64,000 nt of DNA from Bacteroidota bacterium (GTDB lineage Bacteria; Bacteroidota; Bacteroidia; B-17B0; Aurantibacillaceae). The notes under the pieces were generated by a model. That model made no database searches. It was given only the letters and a program-made list of their open reading frames with translations, and was not told the DNA's origin. Made by a program: the position numbers and the translations under genes. Below, piece by piece: positions 53,157 to 61,934 of the stretch; within the stretch, counting starts at the first letter, position 1; each line of letters opens with the position of its first letter. The DNA is taken from NCBI GenBank assembly GCA_030684395.1, contig JAUXTT010000011.1:248001-312000 (forward strand), read 5' to 3'.

Positions 53157-53783
53157 ATGAGTTTCGATATTATCACTAAATACTTTCCAGATCTTACTTC
53201 TCAGCAAAAAGACCATTTCGGGCAGCTGCTAGAGTTATATACTTTTTGGAACAGTCAGATAAATGTGATCTCAAGAAAAGACATTGATCTTTTATATGAA
53301 AGACATGTACTTCATTCTTTAGGAATTGCAAAAGTTACGCAGTTTGCAAAAGGAACTAAAATACTTGATGTAGGTACAGGTGGAGGTTTCCCCGGAATTC
53401 CATTAGCTATCTTATTCCCTGAGTGTGAATTTTTATTAGTTGACTCTATCGGGAAAAAAATAAAAGTAGTAACTGAGGTGGCAAGTGCATTGGGATTAAA
53501 AAATGTAAGAGCAACCCACGAGCGCGCCGAAAAAATAGATGAGAAATTCCACTTTGTAGTAAGCCGGGCAGTTACCGAATTTCCCGAATTTTACAACTGG
53601 ATAAAAAATAAATTCTCTAAAGAGCAATTCAACCATTTTGAAAATGGAATCCTGTATTTAAAAGGAGGTGACTTAAGTGAGGAATTAAAATCCTTCAAAA
53701 ACCGTTACTTATTATTCGAGTTGAAGAATTACTTTGAAGAGGAATTCTTTGAAACCAAAAAAGTGGTTTACATGACTGTGTAA
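53157..53783 (+). CDS. rsmG: 16S rRNA (guanine-527 N7) methyltransferase
   Basis: A 208-residue SAM-dependent methyltransferase. Typical parts are FWNSQINVISRKDIDLLYERHVLHSLG, the SAM motif KILDVGTGGGFPGIPLAILFPECEF, LLVDSIGKKIKVV and FHFVVSRAVTEFPEF. The length matches the family (about 205-210). It modifies 16S rRNA at G527 and is a classic site of low-level streptomycin resistance mutations. A conserved gene-neighbour such as mnmG/gidA is absent. It lies 64 bp after the ECF sigma factor and may share its transcript, though the palindrome between them could separate the two. Confidence 0.95.
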   Translation: MSFDIITKYFPDLTSQQKDHFGQLLELYTFWNSQINVISRKDIDLLYERHVLHSLGIAKVTQFAKGTKILDVGTGGGFPGIPLAILFPECEFLLVDSIGKKIKVVTEVASALGLKNVRATHERAEKIDEKFHFVVSRAVTEFPEFYNWIKNKFSKEQFNHFENGILYLKGGDLSEELKSFKNRYLLFELKNYFEEEFFETKKVVYMTV

Positions 53784-53819
53784 CAATAGAAGAAAAATCA
53801 ACTTCCAACCAACTTGAAC

Positions 53820-53896
53820 ATTGATAATTGAAAAGTGATAATTGAAAATGTGATACAACGGTTAACATTTTAACTTTTCAATAATCATTTATCAAT
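53820..53896. repeat. Imperfect 77-bp inverted repeat after rsmG
   Basis: Outer arms ATTGATAA (53820-53827) and TTATCAAT (53889-53896) pair perfectly, as do the inner arms AAAATGT/ACATTTT. The middle contains shifted TTGAAAAGT/ACTTTTCAA blocks, so several pairings are possible. It is AT-rich and may serve as a weak terminator for rsmG. Confidence 0.5.
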
Positions 53897-53944
53897 TTTA
53901 CATTTGCCACTGGCACCAAAATCATAGAAGTGTAGAGCTAAAAT

Positions 53945-54047
53945 AAAAAAAGGCCGGCCACATATCCCCACGATCTGCGCCAACCTTTAATTATAGTTGT
54001 TTAAACTAACAAAACCCTTCTATGAAAGAACTAATGTAAAATTACCA
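53945..54047 (-). ncRNA. Probable structured small RNA on the minus strand
   Basis: On the minus strand the sequence ends in a long GC-rich hairpin (53952-53985): outer stem GGTTGGC/GCCGGCC, inner stem with arms CGCAGATC/GATATGTG, loop GTGGG, then a T7 run. The stem contains U-G and G-U pairs, which would be mismatches on the plus strand, so the minus strand is the RNA. About 100 nt upstream lies a promoter-like TTG-N20-GACCTTTG (54079-54081, 54051-54058). There is no open frame in it, and the next minus-strand gene upstream begins more than 1.4 kb away, so it is not a gene's leftover terminator. It matches no RNA family that I recognise. Confidence 0.5.
53952..53985 (-). terminator. GC-rich terminator hairpin of the minus-strand RNA
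   Basis: Stem of about 14 bp with one mismatch and one bulge, followed on the minus strand by T7ATTT (plus-strand A run 53945-53951). Confidence 0.65.
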
Positions 54048-54241
54048 CCCCAAAGGTCAATTTAAAACATCCAATTGCCAAGTGTTGGTACTTTTCTTTT
54101 AAGTGGTCGTTTTTTACAATTAAGTGGTCACGTTTCGTCAAGCTCAACATAACCTTTTATGCTTAATATAGCTTATTCGAGCTCAAAAAGTCCGATTTAA
54201 CTTTAAATCTTACCTTTGTAAGGCATACTAATCTTACTTTT
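54048..54241. promoter_or_regulatory. Regulatory part of the 458-bp gap before the radical SAM gene
   Basis: It holds the promoter-like elements of the minus-strand RNA, two direct copies of TTAAGTGGTC exactly 21 bp apart (54099-54108 and 54120-54129), and a plus-strand TACCTTTG box at 54211-54218, 24 bp before the TTG start codon of the radical SAM gene. The 21-bp spacing equals two helical turns, as for a dimeric or cooperative regulator; the repeats could also be the remains of an insertion-sequence end. Confidence 0.4.
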
Positions 54242-55258
54242 TTGACTTTTTCAGAAAACATAGCATTCTTAAAAACCCTTAGCCCGGCTAAGATCGCTAA
54301 CTTTATACAGGTTAAACTTAGCTACCACTACTCCAAACTTACCAAAACAAACAAACATTCCGGCTTTCCACTTAGTATTTCCATAGAGCCAACAACCAGT
54401 TGTAATTTACGTTGCCCCGAATGCCCAAGTGGTTTACGCTCATTTACCCGCCCAATAGGAATGCTACAATCGGCATTTTTTGAAAAAAGTATTGATCAGT
54501 TAGCAAATAAACTCATGTATCTTACTTTCTATTTTCAAGGTGAGCCTTACCTGAATCCAAATTTTCTTAAAATGGTGAAGTATGCCTCAAAAAAAAGAAT
54601 TTATACATCTACCTCCACAAATGCACATTACCTCAACGATAAAAACGCACAAGAAACAATAGAGAGCGGATTAAAACGTTTAATTATTTCCATTGACGGC
54701 ACAACACAGGAAACTTACCAGCAATACCGTGTAGGTGGAGATCTGTCAAAAGTAATTGAAGGAACAAGGAATATTATTAAATGGAAAAAACAGTTAGGTA
54801 GTAAAACACCTCACATTGTTTTCCAATTTCTGGTGGTAAAACCAAACGAACATCAATTGGAAGATGTAAAAAAAATGGCGAAAGAACTTGAAGTTGACGA
54901 AGTGGTATTTAAAACCGCACAGGTCTATGAATTTGAAAATGGTAACGAATTAATTCCGGATAATGAAGAATTCAGTCGTTACAAAAAAGGAATAGATGGT
55001 AAATGGCGAATCAAAAATCAATTACTTAATCAATGCTGGAGAATGTGGAGTGGCTGCGTAATTACCTGGGATGGCAAAATCGTTCCATGCTGTTTTGATA
55101 AAGACGCTAAATATCAGTTAGGATCATTAGAGGAAACATCTTTTAAAAAAATATGGCAATCCGAACCCTACAACAATTTCAGGTCTTCGATATTAAGATC
55201 AAGAAAAGAAATAGACATTTGTGCTAACTGCAGCGAAGGGACAAAAGTTTGGGCCTAA
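54242..55258 (+). CDS. Radical SAM enzyme with SPASM domain
   Basis: A 338-residue protein. The radical SAM motif is CNLRCPEC (Cys54, Cys58, Cys61) in ISIEPTTSCNLRCPECPSG, followed by YFQGEPYLN and LIISIDGTTQETYQQYRVGG. A C-terminal SPASM-like domain (QCWRMWSGCVITWDGKIVPCCFDKDAKYQLGSL through EIDICANCSEG) holds further cysteines for an auxiliary iron-sulphur cluster. Such enzymes modify peptides, proteins or other substrates; no precursor peptide gene is adjacent. There is no ATG near the N-terminus, so the TTG at 54242 is the likely start, 24 bp after a TACCTTTG box. Its end overlaps the convergent 77-aa gene by 4 bp. Confidence 0.9.
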   Translation: MTFSENIAFLKTLSPAKIANFIQVKLSYHYSKLTKTNKHSGFPLSISIEPTTSCNLRCPECPSGLRSFTRPIGMLQSAFFEKSIDQLANKLMYLTFYFQGEPYLNPNFLKMVKYASKKRIYTSTSTNAHYLNDKNAQETIESGLKRLIISIDGTTQETYQQYRVGGDLSKVIEGTRNIIKWKKQLGSKTPHIVFQFLVVKPNEHQLEDVKKMAKELEVDEVVFKTAQVYEFENGNELIPDNEEFSRYKKGIDGKWRIKNQLLNQCWRMWSGCVITWDGKIVPCCFDKDAKYQLGSLEETSFKKIWQSEPYNNFRSSILRSRKEIDICANCSEGTKVWA

Positions 55259-55488
55259 ACTTCCTTTGCAGTCATTTGCAAATACATTTCGTTAAAACGC
55301 TTTCTCACCGCTTCAATAAATTCATCATCAATCAAAGCTTTTAAATGGTCAAGCCCCTTAATTTTCTCATTCGAAAATTTAAAGGCTTGTTCCATTGGTC
55401 CGGCTTCAAATTTCACAATAAACTTTTCGTTCATTTGAAACACAGAGATACTTATTGAAGGGTGCGGAATAGTTGCTATAATTCTCAT
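55255..55488 (-). CDS. Small conserved-looking protein of unknown function
   Basis: A 77-residue protein without signal peptide. The first 35 residues suggest three strands (MRIIATIPHPSISISVFQMN, KFIVKFEAG), and the rest is helical (LDHLKALIDDEFIEAVRKRFNEMYLQM). I recognise no family. It lies 5 bp downstream of the 1782-aa surface gene and is surely in its operon. Its 3' end overlaps the last codons of the convergent radical SAM gene. Codon use is ordinary. Confidence 0.65.
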   Translation of the reverse strand: MRIIATIPHPSISISVFQMNEKFIVKFEAGPMEQAFKFSNEKIKGLDHLKALIDDEFIEAVRKRFNEMYLQMTAKEV

Positions 55489-55493
55489 CTCAA

Positions 55494-58400
55494 TTATCTC
55501 GGTTTAATTGTTCTTGGCCCGGGAGATCCTACGTTCTCTTCCTTTTTCTCTTCCTTTTTTGGTTCCGTTACCGGTGTTACCGATTTAGGAGTTGAAGTAG
55601 TTTCTGTTTTTTTTGGAGTAGTAGTTTCCTCTTTTTTAGGAGGTGTTACCGACTCTTCCTTTTTAGGAGTAGTTTGATTGTTATTATTAATAGTTCGCGG
55701 AGAATTATTTACCGGAGTAGTGGTAGTATTTGTTTTACCGCCTCCTGTATTATTTCCATCGTTATTTGTTTTACCTCCGTTACCGTTGTTATTACCATTA
55801 CCGCCTTTATTTGTAGGGCAAGCTCCAAGTACATCGCCATGAGCCTGGTGTGCAGACCAAGCACTGGCAGGAATTTGTATTTGTTGTGGGTTATTGGTAT
55901 TACCAGGAGGATAATGACAAATAGTGATCATCTGTTCATTACTGTTGTTAACACATTTCCCTTGTGTATCTCCATGTGCTTGATGTACCGACCACTCACT
56001 CTCAAGTATTTCTATTGTTTCAAGGCTACCATCTGCCTTGTGGTGACAGATTATCTTTTTCGGTATTACTACAGGGTTAGTAGGTGTTACAGGAGCAACA
56101 TAATTAAAAGTTACAGATTTACTATCCGACCCTGCAGAATTGGTGGCACTTATTGTATAAGTGTTTTGATTGCCGGGCATTGTAGTTGTAACTGTTAGCT
56201 TAAATGTGTTTGCTACATAATTAAATGGTATCACTGCTCCGTTATCTGCAATTACAGTGATCTCAGATGGAGAAGTAACAAACCTAACAGTAGCATTAAT
56301 TGTAATATTCTTGTCATTTACAGTTGCAGGGCTTGAAGCCGGATCATCAATAGTTACTTTAGGTTTCACCATTGGCCTTCTTTTAATTATTACAGACTTA
56401 CTATCACTTCCTCCTGTGTTCGTAGCTGAAATTAAGATTGTGTTATCTCCTACCAATAAGTTAGCATTGAATGTTACATTTCCATTAGAATAGGTGAAAT
56501 TCGGAACAGCAGCTCCGTTAACACTAACATTTATTTGCGACGCGCCTAAAACATTTGTTACAGAAGCATTAATGCCTTCGCTTGTACTTGAAGTGTTACT
56601 TGTTGGTGAATTTGGAGTAATAAATGTTACCACTGGTTTATCTGCAGCAACTGTTCCGTTTCCGCCGTCTGATATTTTCTTATACAACACAGAAACTGTT
56701 TTGCTATCGTTTCCAACAGCGTTTGTTCCAGTAATTGTAATTGTATTATTACCCAAATTCAGGTCTGCATTAAATGTTATAGCTCCATTATTATAAGTAA
56801 AGTTATTCACCACTGCACCATTTACTTTCACACTAATTTGCGATGCGCCTGTTACATTTACTACTGTTGCACTCACATTTTGAAGAGCATTTGTAACGGT
56901 TGTATTTGCTGTGCCAGGAATTAGTATTGTCACTATGGGTTTATCTGCAGCAACCGTTCCGTTTCCTCCGTCTGATATTTTCTTATACAACACAGAAACT
57001 GTTTTGCTATCGTTTCCTACAGCGTTTGTTCCTGTTATTGTAATTGTATTATTACCCAAATTCAGATTTGCATTAAATGTTACGGATCCATTATTATAAG
57101 TAAAGTTATTTATCACTGCACCATTTACTTTCACACTAACTTGCGATGCGCCTGTTACATTTGCTACTGTTGCACTCACGTTTTGAAGAGCATTTGTAAC
57201 GGTTGTATTTGCCGTACCTGGGATTAAAATTGTTACCACAGGCTTATCTGCTGCTACTGTGCCGTTTCCTCCATCAGATATTTTCTTATACAATACAGAA
57301 ACTGTTTTGCTATCGTTCCCAACAGCGTTTGTTCCAGTAATTGTAATTGTATTATTACCCAAATTCAGATTAGCATCAAATGTTACAGATCCATTGTTAT
57401 AAGTAAAGTTGTTCACCACTGCGCCATTCACTTTCACACTAACTTGCGATGCACCCGTTACATTTGCTACTGTTGCGCTCACATTTTGAACAGCACTTGT
57501 AACAGTTGAATTTAATTGGTTCGGCGTAACAAAACTTACTACCGGTTTATCTGCAGCAACCGTTCCGTTTCCACCGTCTGATATTTTCTTATATAACACA
57601 AATACCGTCTTACTATCACTTCCAATAAGGTTTGTTCCGGTTACTGTAATTGTATTATTTCCTAAGTTCAAATTAGCGGTGAAAGTTACAGATCCATTAT
57701 TATAGATAAAATCATTTTTAGGGATCCCGTTAACCAATACCGCAACTTGTGAAGCATTTGCTACATATGTTACAGAAGCCGTAACACTTTGAGTATTGTT
57801 TGTTGTATTTGTATTAACTGCACCGGGATTTGAAATAACAACTACCGGTTTATTAACCTCCACTGGAACGTGGTCATTCACAACCTTTTTTACGTAATTA
57901 ATTGTAACTGTTTTACTATCGCTTCCCGACTGGTTGGTTCCTTTAATTACGTATGTAGCACTTCCTGTTGTAATGTTTGCAGTAAATGTTAACAAATGTG
58001 TTACGTTATCATAATTAAATACAACAGGTGTTTGGCCCTGCATCACTGATATACCGGTACCAGAAGCATTCAACACTTCAGCAGAAACGGTATAACTTGG
58101 TGTTGCTGATAAATAAGGAGAAGTTTGAGGGTTTAGAATTGTAACAACCGGAAGAAGAACTGCCTGTTTTATTTTCTCAACTACCTGCGTTTTACTATCA
58201 GACCCTCCTTTATTGGTCACAGTAACCACTACAATATTGTTCCCAAAATTAAGTGTAACAGGAATTTCAATTTCCTTATTAGTAGAATTAAATGTGAAAT
58301 TAGTACTCACTCCATTTACGCTCACACTCACTTCTTGCTGAGCAGACACATTAACTGTACTGGCTTTAACAACAAGCTGCCCATCTGTTGTAACAAAAGG

Positions 58401-60842
58401 ATTCACTCCCGGATTTACAATAGAAACTGAAGGCTTAGGAAGAACTATATTTCCTACCGACTCCTTATAATCTATTTTAACCATTTTCGAATCGGTCCCC
58501 GCCTGATTTGTTGCCTTAATAGTATATGTATTAAGTCCGAGATTCAGATTAGCATTAAATTCAACTTGTTGGGTAACGTCGTTGTATGTAAACTGAACCG
58601 GTAAATTTGCAGCATTTACAACAGAAATTTGCTTGTAAGCAGAATTCAACACCTGAGCCAACACTGGTACCATCTTCACGCTTGACGCATGTGGATTACC
58701 TAATGGATTTATAACAGTAACTATTGGTTTAGCCTGAGATTCTTTTCTTTCTATGATTTGCGTTTTTGTATCATTCCCAAAATTAGTTGTCGCCGAAATA
58801 GAAACACTATTGTTCCCAACATTCAAACCAACCGGTATAGTTACAGTATGATTGGTAGTGTTGTACGTAAACGGAGCAGTAACATTATTTACTGTAACCG
58901 AAATATTATTTTGATTATCTACATTAACAACAGTTGCCACTACGTTTGTATTTGCAACTGCAACAGTTGCCGGATTTCCAATAGGGTTAACCAATGTTAT
59001 AACCGGAGGGAAGCCTGCTTTCTTAAAATTAACAGTGGCCATTTTTGTATCAGATCCTGAAGTATTTGTACCTGTTACAACAAATGTATTTGAGCCTTCA
59101 TTTAAGGTAACCGCAAAGTTCACGAACCCATACTGATTGAGTGTAAAAGTTGTTAGCGGCAAACCATTATACTGAATAGTTACATCCCGTTCGGTAGTTA
59201 CGTTGGTTACACGGGCAGTAACACTGAATGTATTGGTGGTAGATTCAAACGGTGAACTAGCAGGATTATTGAAAGAAACAACCGGTTTAAGCCCTGGTGG
59301 AACAATTACATTTGTTGGGTTTTGTCCGTTATAATTAACCAATACTTGTTCTGCATCATTACCTGCGCCATTAAATGCGCTCACAATAATGGAATTGCTT
59401 CCTTGAACAAGAGGAGCTACAAAACTTATTGATCCATTGTAAGAATTAAAATTGAAATTTGAAATCGTATATCCATTTGCTGAAATTGCAATGTTAGAAG
59501 AATTCGTAATGTTTGTAACGGTTGCATTTACATTTACAGAAGACGAAGTAGTTGAATAATTATTTGTAGGATAAGTAATTTGAATATTTGGGGGCAACTC
59601 GTTACCAACAACAGGGTTTGTTATATTTTGAGGAGCATAGTTTATAGAAATACTTTCATTATCCTGTCCTGCAGTGTTGGTTGCAGTAATATTAACTGTA
59701 TTGGCTCCACCCAATAAATTAGCACCAAAAGAGAATGAGCCATTATTTGGATTGAAAGTATAATTAGTTACCTGATACCCGTTTACATTAATTGCAATGT
59801 TACTTGCAGAGTTTACATATTGGATCGTTCCCGACACTTGTTGCACATTGTTATAAGAAGTAGAAGGGTTAGTTGTTGGCGAATAAATATTGATAACAGG
59901 CTTTGGCTGATTATTTCCATTAGTTGTTACATTATTAGTATTAACATTAGTGTTCGTATTGGTATTGGTATTAGTGTTGGTATTAGAATTGGTATTAGTT
60001 GAATGAGATTTACCCCAGATAGTAAAGATCAAATTAGCTGAAGTATAATGGTAAATATCATTCCCCTGTAATTTAGAATTGGTATTGGTGTATTGAACAC
60101 CATCAAGTGTATTAGTGAAAGGAAAGGAAACCTTGTGCTCAAACACAAATGCAACATGCTTACTCAATCTAAATCCTAAACCCAAACCAAGAGAAGGTGT
60201 AAATATCAATGTGCCCTGCTTATCATCCCGGTCTGCAAGTGTTTCGAAATTTGTTCCGTAAAATGATTTTAAATTCCCAACTGAAGGATTAGCACTTAAC
60301 GTAGAGTAGTCATACATTTTTCCTTCTTTATCTAAAGCATCTATGCGTGTTTTGTATTTATTGAAACCTAATCCGCCAAACACATGAAAAATTAACTTAG
60401 AACGTTTTTCCATTGCCGGGAAATTTATTTTCAACTCCAGGTCACCTTCCGCCAAATGAGTAAAATAGTTGTTGTAAAAATATCCGGGAATGCTGTCGTA
60501 CTTAACAAGCGAGTCATTTGTTCCGTTAAGAGCTGAGTTTGATTTAAGACCAAGATTTTTGTTATTATCATAACCGCTGCTATTACCGCTTAAGTATCTG
60601 AATCCAAGAGAAAAACCAATCGGAGCATCTTCTTTTCTATTCAAAATTCGTTCAATATTAAAACCAGCCGCAATACCTGCATAATTTTTCTTTACATCAT
60701 TGGTTTGCCACGTTCCGCCACCGTTAAGTCCAAGTCGCCATTTTGGATAAGGATCGGTATACACGTTTTGAGCTAAGCCAACTGACTTTATTCCGGTTAC
60801 TAAAAGTAAAATGAAAGCTATGCGAGTAATGATTGTTCTCAT
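55494..60842 (-). CDS. Outer-membrane beta-barrel fused to 13 Ig-like repeats and a Cys/His-rich tail
   Basis: A 1782-residue exported protein. Parts in order: signal peptide (to GLAQ); an OmpA-like or porin-like beta-barrel (about 25-280; YPKWRLGLNGGGTW, FGGLGFNKYK, LIFTIWGK); an Asn-Thr linker; 13 Ig-like repeats of 85-101 residues (about 310-1590), each ending with a phrase like NTITITGTNAVGNDSKTV; two copies of a motif with CH(H/Y), W(S)xHQAHGD and C (about 1597-1676); and a Pro/Thr/Lys-rich tail. There is no T9SS CTD. If the barrel is in the outer membrane, the repeats should project outward as a stalk with the Cys/His part at its tip. The gene lies 5 bp upstream of a small gene. Confidence 0.88.
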   Translation of the reverse strand: MRTIITRIAFILLLVTGIKSVGLAQNVYTDPYPKWRLGLNGGGTWQTNDVKKNYAGIAAGFNIERILNRKEDAPIGFSLGFRYLSGNSSGYDNNKNLGLKSNSALNGTNDSLVKYDSIPGYFYNNYFTHLAEGDLELKINFPAMEKRSKLIFHVFGGLGFNKYKTRIDALDKEGKMYDYSTLSANPSVGNLKSFYGTNFETLADRDDKQGTLIFTPSLGLGLGFRLSKHVAFVFEHKVSFPFTNTLDGVQYTNTNSKLQGNDIYHYTSANLIFTIWGKSHSTNTNSNTNTNTNTNTNTNVNTNNVTTNGNNQPKPVINIYSPTTNPSTSYNNVQQVSGTIQYVNSASNIAINVNGYQVTNYTFNPNNGSFSFGANLLGGANTVNITATNTAGQDNESISINYAPQNITNPVVGNELPPNIQITYPTNNYSTTSSSVNVNATVTNITNSSNIAISANGYTISNFNFNSYNGSISFVAPLVQGSNSIIVSAFNGAGNDAEQVLVNYNGQNPTNVIVPPGLKPVVSFNNPASSPFESTTNTFSVTARVTNVTTERDVTIQYNGLPLTTFTLNQYGFVNFAVTLNEGSNTFVVTGTNTSGSDTKMATVNFKKAGFPPVITLVNPIGNPATVAVANTNVVATVVNVDNQNNISVTVNNVTAPFTYNTTNHTVTIPVGLNVGNNSVSISATTNFGNDTKTQIIERKESQAKPIVTVINPLGNPHASSVKMVPVLAQVLNSAYKQISVVNAANLPVQFTYNDVTQQVEFNANLNLGLNTYTIKATNQAGTDSKMVKIDYKESVGNIVLPKPSVSIVNPGVNPFVTTDGQLVVKASTVNVSAQQEVSVSVNGVSTNFTFNSTNKEIEIPVTLNFGNNIVVVTVTNKGGSDSKTQVVEKIKQAVLLPVVTILNPQTSPYLSATPSYTVSAEVLNASGTGISVMQGQTPVVFNYDNVTHLLTFTANITTGSATYVIKGTNQSGSDSKTVTINYVKKVVNDHVPVEVNKPVVVISNPGAVNTNTTNNTQSVTASVTYVANASQVAVLVNGIPKNDFIYNNGSVTFTANLNLGNNTITVTGTNLIGSDSKTVFVLYKKISDGGNGTVAADKPVVSFVTPNQLNSTVTSAVQNVSATVANVTGASQVSVKVNGAVVNNFTYNNGSVTFDANLNLGNNTITITGTNAVGNDSKTVSVLYKKISDGGNGTVAADKPVVTILIPGTANTTVTNALQNVSATVANVTGASQVSVKVNGAVINNFTYNNGSVTFNANLNLGNNTITITGTNAVGNDSKTVSVLYKKISDGGNGTVAADKPIVTILIPGTANTTVTNALQNVSATVVNVTGASQISVKVNGAVVNNFTYNNGAITFNADLNLGNNTITITGTNAVGNDSKTVSVLYKKISDGGNGTVAADKPVVTFITPNSPTSNTSSTSEGINASVTNVLGASQINVSVNGAAVPNFTYSNGNVTFNANLLVGDNTILISATNTGGSDSKSVIIKRRPMVKPKVTIDDPASSPATVNDKNITINATVRFVTSPSEITVIADNGAVIPFNYVANTFKLTVTTTMPGNQNTYTISATNSAGSDSKSVTFNYVAPVTPTNPVVIPKKIICHHKADGSLETIEILESEWSVHQAHGDTQGKCVNNSNEQMITICHYPPGNTNNPQQIQIPASAWSAHQAHGDVLGACPTNKGGNGNNNGNGGKTNNDGNNTGGGKTNTTTTPVNNSPRTINNNNQTTPKKEESVTPPKKEETTTPKKTETTSTPKSVTPVTEPKKEEKKEENVGSPGPRTIKPR
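56638..57850 (-). repeat. Four 303-bp units with very high DNA identity
   Basis: The text TCTGC(A/T)GCAAC recurs at 56641, 56944, 57247 and 57550, exactly 303 bp (101 codons) apart. The three central units are nearly identical (KKISDGGNGTVAADKP boundary), whereas the other Ig-like units of the gene are far more diverged. Confidence 0.9.
59934..60002 (-). repeat. Hexanucleotide repeat encoding Asn-Thr dipeptides
   Basis: GGTATT-type 6-bp units (about ten, with some variants) encode the NTNTNTNT linker between the barrel and the first Ig-like repeat. Slippage would vary the linker length without loss of frame. Confidence 0.8.
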
Positions 60843-60924
60843 ATTGAAACTGATTTATCGTGCTAAAAGCACATTTTATGCCAAAAATAAACAATTTGAT
60901 GTATTACAATGGTTTTAATAAAAA

Positions 60925-60958
60925 AAAGCGGGATTTTTCGAATGAAAAATCCCGCTTT
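60925..60958 (-). terminator. Terminator of the universal stress protein gene
   Basis: A 15-bp perfect stem (AAAGCGGGATTTTTC and its complement) with a GAAT loop, followed on the minus strand by a T run. It lies 20 bp past the stop of the Usp gene. Confidence 0.9.
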
Positions 60959-60978
60959 AATATGGTTACTGATGTTTA

Positions 60979-61869
60979 TTACCACATTCCACCTAAAGAG
61001 AAAGGTGCCATTTCATCGTGTGCTTCCGGTTTAAAACATAATACCGGTGTTTTAGAATCATTTAAAATTTCGTGTGCGTAACTTCCCAGCAATATTGAAC
61101 CTCCTGTTTTCTGATCGCTCATAATAGAAATCAAATCAGCCTTTTCTTTATTTACATATTTTAATGTTTGCTCTGCAGGTTGAGTTACATTTTCCAGAAT
61201 TTTAGTAACGCATTTCAAACCACTTTTTTCAGCCATCTTTTCAATTTGACCGAAGATAATTTCCAAATTATATTTATAACCTTCTTCATGTTTACCTAAA
61301 ATTCCCAACAAGTGTATTCTTGAAGCAAATTTTTCGGCAAACTTAAGTGTTGGAACAACCTTTTGACGGGTATGTCCTGATGAGTCAATTACCATTACAA
61401 TATCTCCATAACCAATTTTGTTGGTATTAGCTCTAACTGTAAGAACAGGACAATGAGCCTTTGTTAATACTCTGTAGGAGTTGCTTCCGAGCAATAAGCT
61501 ACTATCCGAATCTCCACCCTGAGTTCCCATTACAATTAATCCGGCTTTATTTTCATCAGCTATATCAACAATTTCAGAGGTTACACTTCCCATAGAAACA
61601 ATAGGGGTAACTTTAATCCCGTATTCTTTTCTAACATCTTCGGCAAGTTCACCTAACTTTTCCTGGATATACTTTGTAATTATTGAAGTATCCTTTAATT
61701 TTATTGCCGGTAAAATAATATCAATAAGATCATTTTTTTTCTGAACGTTCAAAAGAAAAAGCTCTCCTTTGTTTAAACTTGCGATATAAGCTGCATGTTT
61801 TATCGCTTTGAGCGCGGTTTTTGAAAAATCAACCGGAATTACAATTTTTGCTGGGTTTAACTTAATCAT
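60979..61869 (-). CDS. Tandem-domain universal stress protein
   Basis: A 296-residue cytoplasmic protein with two UspA domains. The first has KIVIPVDFSKTALKAIKHA and the ATP-loop-like GLIVMGTQGGDSDSSLLLGSNSYRVL, with VLTVRAN as last strand; the G-x2-G-x9-GS pattern is nearly kept. The second has DIVMVIDSSGHTRQKVVPTL and DLISIMSDQKTGGSILLGSYAHEIL. Both halves could bind ATP. Proteins of this type accumulate in starvation and other stress. It is independent of the diverged Usp at 46256-47056 and ends in a strong terminator. Confidence 0.92.
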   Translation of the reverse strand: MIKLNPAKIVIPVDFSKTALKAIKHAAYIASLNKGELFLLNVQKKNDLIDIILPAIKLKDTSIITKYIQEKLGELAEDVRKEYGIKVTPIVSMGSVTSEIVDIADENKAGLIVMGTQGGDSDSSLLLGSNSYRVLTKAHCPVLTVRANTNKIGYGDIVMVIDSSGHTRQKVVPTLKFAEKFASRIHLLGILGKHEEGYKYNLEIIFGQIEKMAEKSGLKCVTKILENVTQPAEQTLKYVNKEKADLISIMSDQKTGGSILLGSYAHEILNDSKTPVLCFKPEAHDEMAPFSLGGMW

Positions 61870-61934
61870 AAATGTTAAAATTTTAGTACAAGGTAAATTA
61901 AAAAATATAAATATACAAATTCGCCGATGAATTT

